A DNA stretch of 7,118 bases. Source: Gemmatimonadaceae bacterium (GTDB lineage Bacteria > Gemmatimonadota > Gemmatimonadetes > Gemmatimonadales > Gemmatimonadaceae). The translations under genes were made by a program, and so were the position numbers. This document shows, piece after piece, positions 4,597-7,118 of this stretch. Where the stretch lies: assembly GCA_025453855.1 (NCBI GenBank), contig JALOPO010000079.1, positions 1 to 7,118 of the forward strand, given 5' to 3'. The notes under the pieces were generated by a model, which did no database searches, was not told the DNA's origin, and saw only the letters and a list, made by a program, of their open reading frames with translations. Each line of letters starts with the position of its first letter. Positions within the stretch are counted from its first letter, which is position 1.

Positions 4597-7040
4597 AGCT
4601 GCGGTCGCTGTCCCTGCAGAACTTCCGTCAGCACGCCGACACGCGCCTCGTCTTCGACGAGGGGCTCACCGGCATCATCGGGCCGAACGGCGCCGGCAAG
4701 AGCACGATCCTCGAGGCCATCGCCTGGTCGCTCTACGGCACGCCCGCCGCACGCGGCCAGCGCGACGGCATCAAGTGGCACGGCGCCGCGCCGCGCGCGA
4801 GCGTGCGCGTGGAGCTCGTCTTCGATCTCGGCACGCATCGCTACCGCGTGGTGCGCGGCCTCACGCAGGCCGAGCTCTTCGTCGATGGCGCCCCGGCGCC
4901 GATCGCCAACTCCTCCACCGCCGTCACCGCGGTGCTCGCGCAGCGCCTCGGCATGCAGCGCGACGAGTTCTTCAACACCTACTTCACGGGGCAGAAGGAG
5001 CTCGCCGCGATGGCGAACCTCGGCCCCGTGGATCGCGCGAAGTTCCTCTCGCGCGTGCTCGGCTACGACCGGTTGCGCGAGGCGCAGGAGTCGATCCGTG
5101 CCCGTCGCAAGGAGCTGCTCGCGGCGCTGCAGGAGCTCGACCAGCTCGCGCTCGATCCCGCCGCGGTGGCCGAGGAGGTGAAGGGGGCCGAGGCGCTCGT
5201 CACCACCGCGACCACCGCGCGCGACGCCGCAGAGCGCGAGGCCGTCGATGCGCAGGCGATGCTCGCGAAGGCCGAACCCGCCTGGCGCGCGGCCGAGGAG
5301 GCGCGGGCCCGCGACGCCTCGCTGCGCGTGGAGCGGGCGCGGCTCGAGGGCGAGGCGACGCGCGCGCAGCACGATGCCGAACGCGCCGAGGCCGCGGTGG
5401 GCGAGGCGGAACGCGTCGCCGCGCAGCTCGACGGCGTGCTCGCGCAGCTCGCGCCGCTGGCCGCGCTGCGCGCCGAGCTGCGGCAGCTCGACGACGCCTC
5501 GCGCGCCGCCGAGCGCGCCGCGGGGCTCCGTGCGCAACGCGAGAGCCTGCTGCGCGACCAGGCCCGCGACGAGGCGCGCCTCGCGCAGATCGCCGGCGCG
5601 CCGGCGCTCCTCGCCGAGGTCCGCACGCAGCTCGCGGCGGCGCGGCAGGCGCGCGATGCGGCGCGTTCGCTGGCCGACAAGGCGCGCGTCGACTGGCAGC
5701 GCGACCGGCAGGAGGCGCAGACGCGGCGCGAGGAGCGCGCGACGCAGTGGCGCGAGACGAAGGAGCAGCGTGACGCCATCGCGGTGCTCGGCACCGAGGC
5801 CCCGTGCCCCGTCTGCGCGCGCCCCCTGGGCGAGAAGTTCACGACGATGCTCGAGGAGCTCGACGATCGACTGGCCACGCTGCGTGTCGACGGCACCTTC
5901 TTCAAGCAGCGCTACGAGCAGCTGCAGGCGGCGCCCGCCGACGTCCAGTCGACCGAGGAGCGCGCGCGGCAGGCCGAGGAGGAGGTCCGGCGCCTCGAGG
6001 GACGCGAGGCGCGCGGCGAGGAGACCATCGCGGAACTCGAGCGGCTGCGTCCGGCCGTGGCCACGCGCGCCGAGCAGCTCGCCGCGACCGAGCGCGACCT
6101 CGCGGCCGCCGGCACCACCTACGACGGCGCGCGTCACGACGCCGTCCGTACGCAGGTCGCGACGCTCGGCGCCCTCGAGCTGCGCAGCGCCGCCGAGCGC
6201 GCGATCGTCGACGATCTTGGCGCACGGCGCACGCGTCGCGACGCCGCGATGGGCGCACTGGCAACGGCGCGCGAGGCCGAAGCGCAGGCGCGTGCCGCAT
6301 TCGAGGCGCACGGCTTCGCGGCACCGGCGCACGAGGCGGCGCGGCTGCAGTGGGAGACGGCGCGCACCCGCGCCGCCGCCGCCGACGTGGCGCGCGCGCA
6401 GGCCGAGGGCGAGGTGAAGTCGGCGACCACCACGCTCGGCGCGGCGCGCGCGCGCATGGCGCAGGTGCAGCGCGATGCCGAGCGTCGGCAGGCGCTGCGC
6501 GGCGACCGCCTCCTGCACGACGAGCTCGACAGAACGTATGCCGAGCTGCGCGAGGAGCTCAACGCGCGCATGCGCCCCGAACTCGGCGAACTGGCGAGCG
6601 TCTTCCTCACCGACCTCACCGACGACCGCTATGGCGAGTTCGAGCTCGACGACCAGTACCGCATCGTCCTGCTGGAGAACGGCGTCCCCAAGCCGGTGAT
6701 CTCGGGCGGCGAGGAGGACGTGGCCAACCTCGCGTTGCGGCTCGCCGTCTCGCAGCTGATCGCCGAGCGGAGCGGGCAGCCGTTCTCGCTCCTCGTCCTC
6801 GACGAGGTCTTCGGGTCGCTCGACGACACGCGGCGCGCGAACGTGGTGGAGCTCCTGCGCCGGTTGCAGGATCGCTTCGCGCAGGTGATCGTGATCACGC
6901 ACATCGATGCGGTGCGCGACGGCCTCGATCGCGTGATCGAGGTGCGCTACGACGAGGCGCGCGGATGCAGCACGGTGGTGGGCGGCGCGGACGACGCCGT
7001 CGCCGAGGACGCCCCGGAGCCGCTCGCGGCGGGAGCCTGA
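4593..7040 (+). CDS. sbcC: SbcC/Rad50-like ATPase with zinc hook
   Basis: The protein has 815 residues and a GTG start (VKLRSLSLQNFRQHADTRLV), chosen by the GGAGG site and the 4-nt GTGA overlap with sbcD. The N-terminal ATPase half has Walker A GPNGAGKST (30-38) and Q-loop FTGQKE (Q134). A long Ala/Arg/Glu-rich coiled coil runs from about 160 to 660, interrupted at its apex by the zinc hook CPVC (C405, C408). The C-terminal half has signature ISGGEED (703-709), Walker B LLVLDEVF (733-740), D-loop SLDD (742-745) and H-loop THID (H770), then an acidic tail. In this family ATP binding closes the heads and gates the partner nuclease, while the hook joins two coiled coils through Zn. It is shorter than E. 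coli SbcC (about 1,050), mainly through a shorter coiled coil. Its partner is clearly the SbcD-like protein encoded upstream. Confidence 0.95.
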   Translation: MKLRSLSLQNFRQHADTRLVFDEGLTGIIGPNGAGKSTILEAIAWSLYGTPAARGQRDGIKWHGAAPRASVRVELVFDLGTHRYRVVRGLTQAELFVDGAPAPIANSSTAVTAVLAQRLGMQRDEFFNTYFTGQKELAAMANLGPVDRAKFLSRVLGYDRLREAQESIRARRKELLAALQELDQLALDPAAVAEEVKGAEALVTTATTARDAAEREAVDAQAMLAKAEPAWRAAEEARARDASLRVERARLEGEATRAQHDAERAEAAVGEAERVAAQLDGVLAQLAPLAALRAELRQLDDASRAAERAAGLRAQRESLLRDQARDEARLAQIAGAPALLAEVRTQLAAARQARDAARSLADKARVDWQRDRQEAQTRREERATQWRETKEQRDAIAVLGTEAPCPVCARPLGEKFTTMLEELDDRLATLRVDGTFFKQRYEQLQAAPADVQSTEERARQAEEEVRRLEGREARGEETIAELERLRPAVATRAEQLAATERDLAAAGTTYDGARHDAVRTQVATLGALELRSAAERAIVDDLGARRTRRDAAMGALATAREAEAQARAAFEAHGFAAPAHEAARLQWETARTRAAAADVARAQAEGEVKSATTTLGAARARMAQVQRDAERRQALRGDRLLHDELDRTYAELREELNARMRPELGELASVFLTDLTDDRYGEFELDDQYRIVLLENGVPKPVISGGEEDVANLALRLAVSQLIAERSGQPFSLLVLDEVFGSLDDTRRANVVELLRRLQDRFAQVIVITHIDAVRDGLDRVIEVRYDEARGCSTVVGGADDAVAEDAPEPLAAGA

Positions 7041-7063
7041 CGATGCACGTGCGCGCGACGACC

Positions 7064-7069
7064 GAGGGA
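7064..7069 (+). promoter_or_regulatory. Shine-Dalgarno site for the gene starting at 7078
   Basis: GAGGGA lies 8 nt upstream of the ATG at 7078, a normal spacing, in the 37-nt gap after the sbcC-like stop. It supports 7078 as a true start and suggests the next gene is translated from the same mRNA as sbcD-sbcC. Confidence 0.55.
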
Positions 7070-7077
7070 CGGCGCTG

Positions 7078-7118
7078 ATGGCGACGCTCCGCACCTGGCG
7101 CACCGAGGCCGTGGCCGA
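7078..7118 (+). CDS. Start of an unidentified downstream gene (truncated by window edge)
   Basis: Thirteen codons are visible (MATLRTWRTEAVA) before the window ends. Support comes from the GAGGGA site 8 nt upstream, the same orientation, and the short 37-nt gap after the sbcC-like stop, all suggesting the same operon. Thirteen residues are too few to name a family. From the HerA-Mre11-Rad50 context a NurA-type nuclease would be a reasonable guess, but nothing in the visible residues proves it. Confidence 0.5.
   Translation, partial: MATLRTWRTEAVA

Noticed and set aside
4527..7103. Antisense open frame of about 858 codons opposite sbcC
   Set aside because: It is a mirror of the sbcC codon pattern, rich in Arg/Leu/Gly, with no motifs or ribosome binding site; the + strand gene has every Rad50 motif.

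Overview
The window is a 7.1 kb piece of a very GC-rich bacterial chromosome, densely coding and almost all on the + strand. Three things fit a member of Gemmatimonadota, or a similarly GC-rich soil lineage: a secreted protein whose signal peptide ends in 'PLAAQ', start codons sitting directly behind TAT(A/C)-CTT-like boxes with no Shine-Dalgarno sequence, and a palindromic 'GGTGCC-A-GGCACC ... GGGGACAGAGGTGCCTGG' intergenic repeat. This assignment is inference; the window holds no rRNA or other taxonomic marker.

Layout. Positions 1-270 (- strand) hold the N-terminal 90 residues of a PknB-type Ser/Thr protein kinase that runs off the left edge. A 65-bp divergent intergenic region (271-335) contains one AT-rich island (GTATAGC, 320-326) that could serve as a -10 box for either side. 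Positions 336-2315 encode a HerA-like DNA-translocating ATPase of 659 aa with an unusual P-loop. Positions 2377-3231 encode a Sec-exported protein of unknown function, 284 aa. The 156-bp gap 3232-3387 holds a REP/BIME-like palindromic element (22-bp inverted repeat plus an exact 18-bp tandem duplication) and then a promoter-like box abutting the next start codon. Positions 3388-4596 encode an SbcD/Mre11-like metallophosphoesterase nuclease, and 4593-7040 an SbcC/Rad50-like ATPase with a zinc hook. These two overlap by 4 nt (GTGA). A further gene starts at 7078, behind a good Shine-Dalgarno sequence, and leaves the window after 13 codons.

Together the HerA-like ATPase, the Mre11-like nuclease and the Rad50-like ATPase resemble the archaeal herA-nurA-mre11-rad50 end-resection cluster, in a bacterial setting. 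The fourth partner, the NurA nuclease, is not visible; the truncated gene at 7078 is a candidate position for it but cannot be identified from 13 codons. The two features that break the series, the exported protein and the REP-like element, lie together between herA-like and sbcD-like and may be a later insertion. Many long open frames on the opposite strand and in alternative frames (one over 1,100 codons) are GC-rich shadows and are not annotated.
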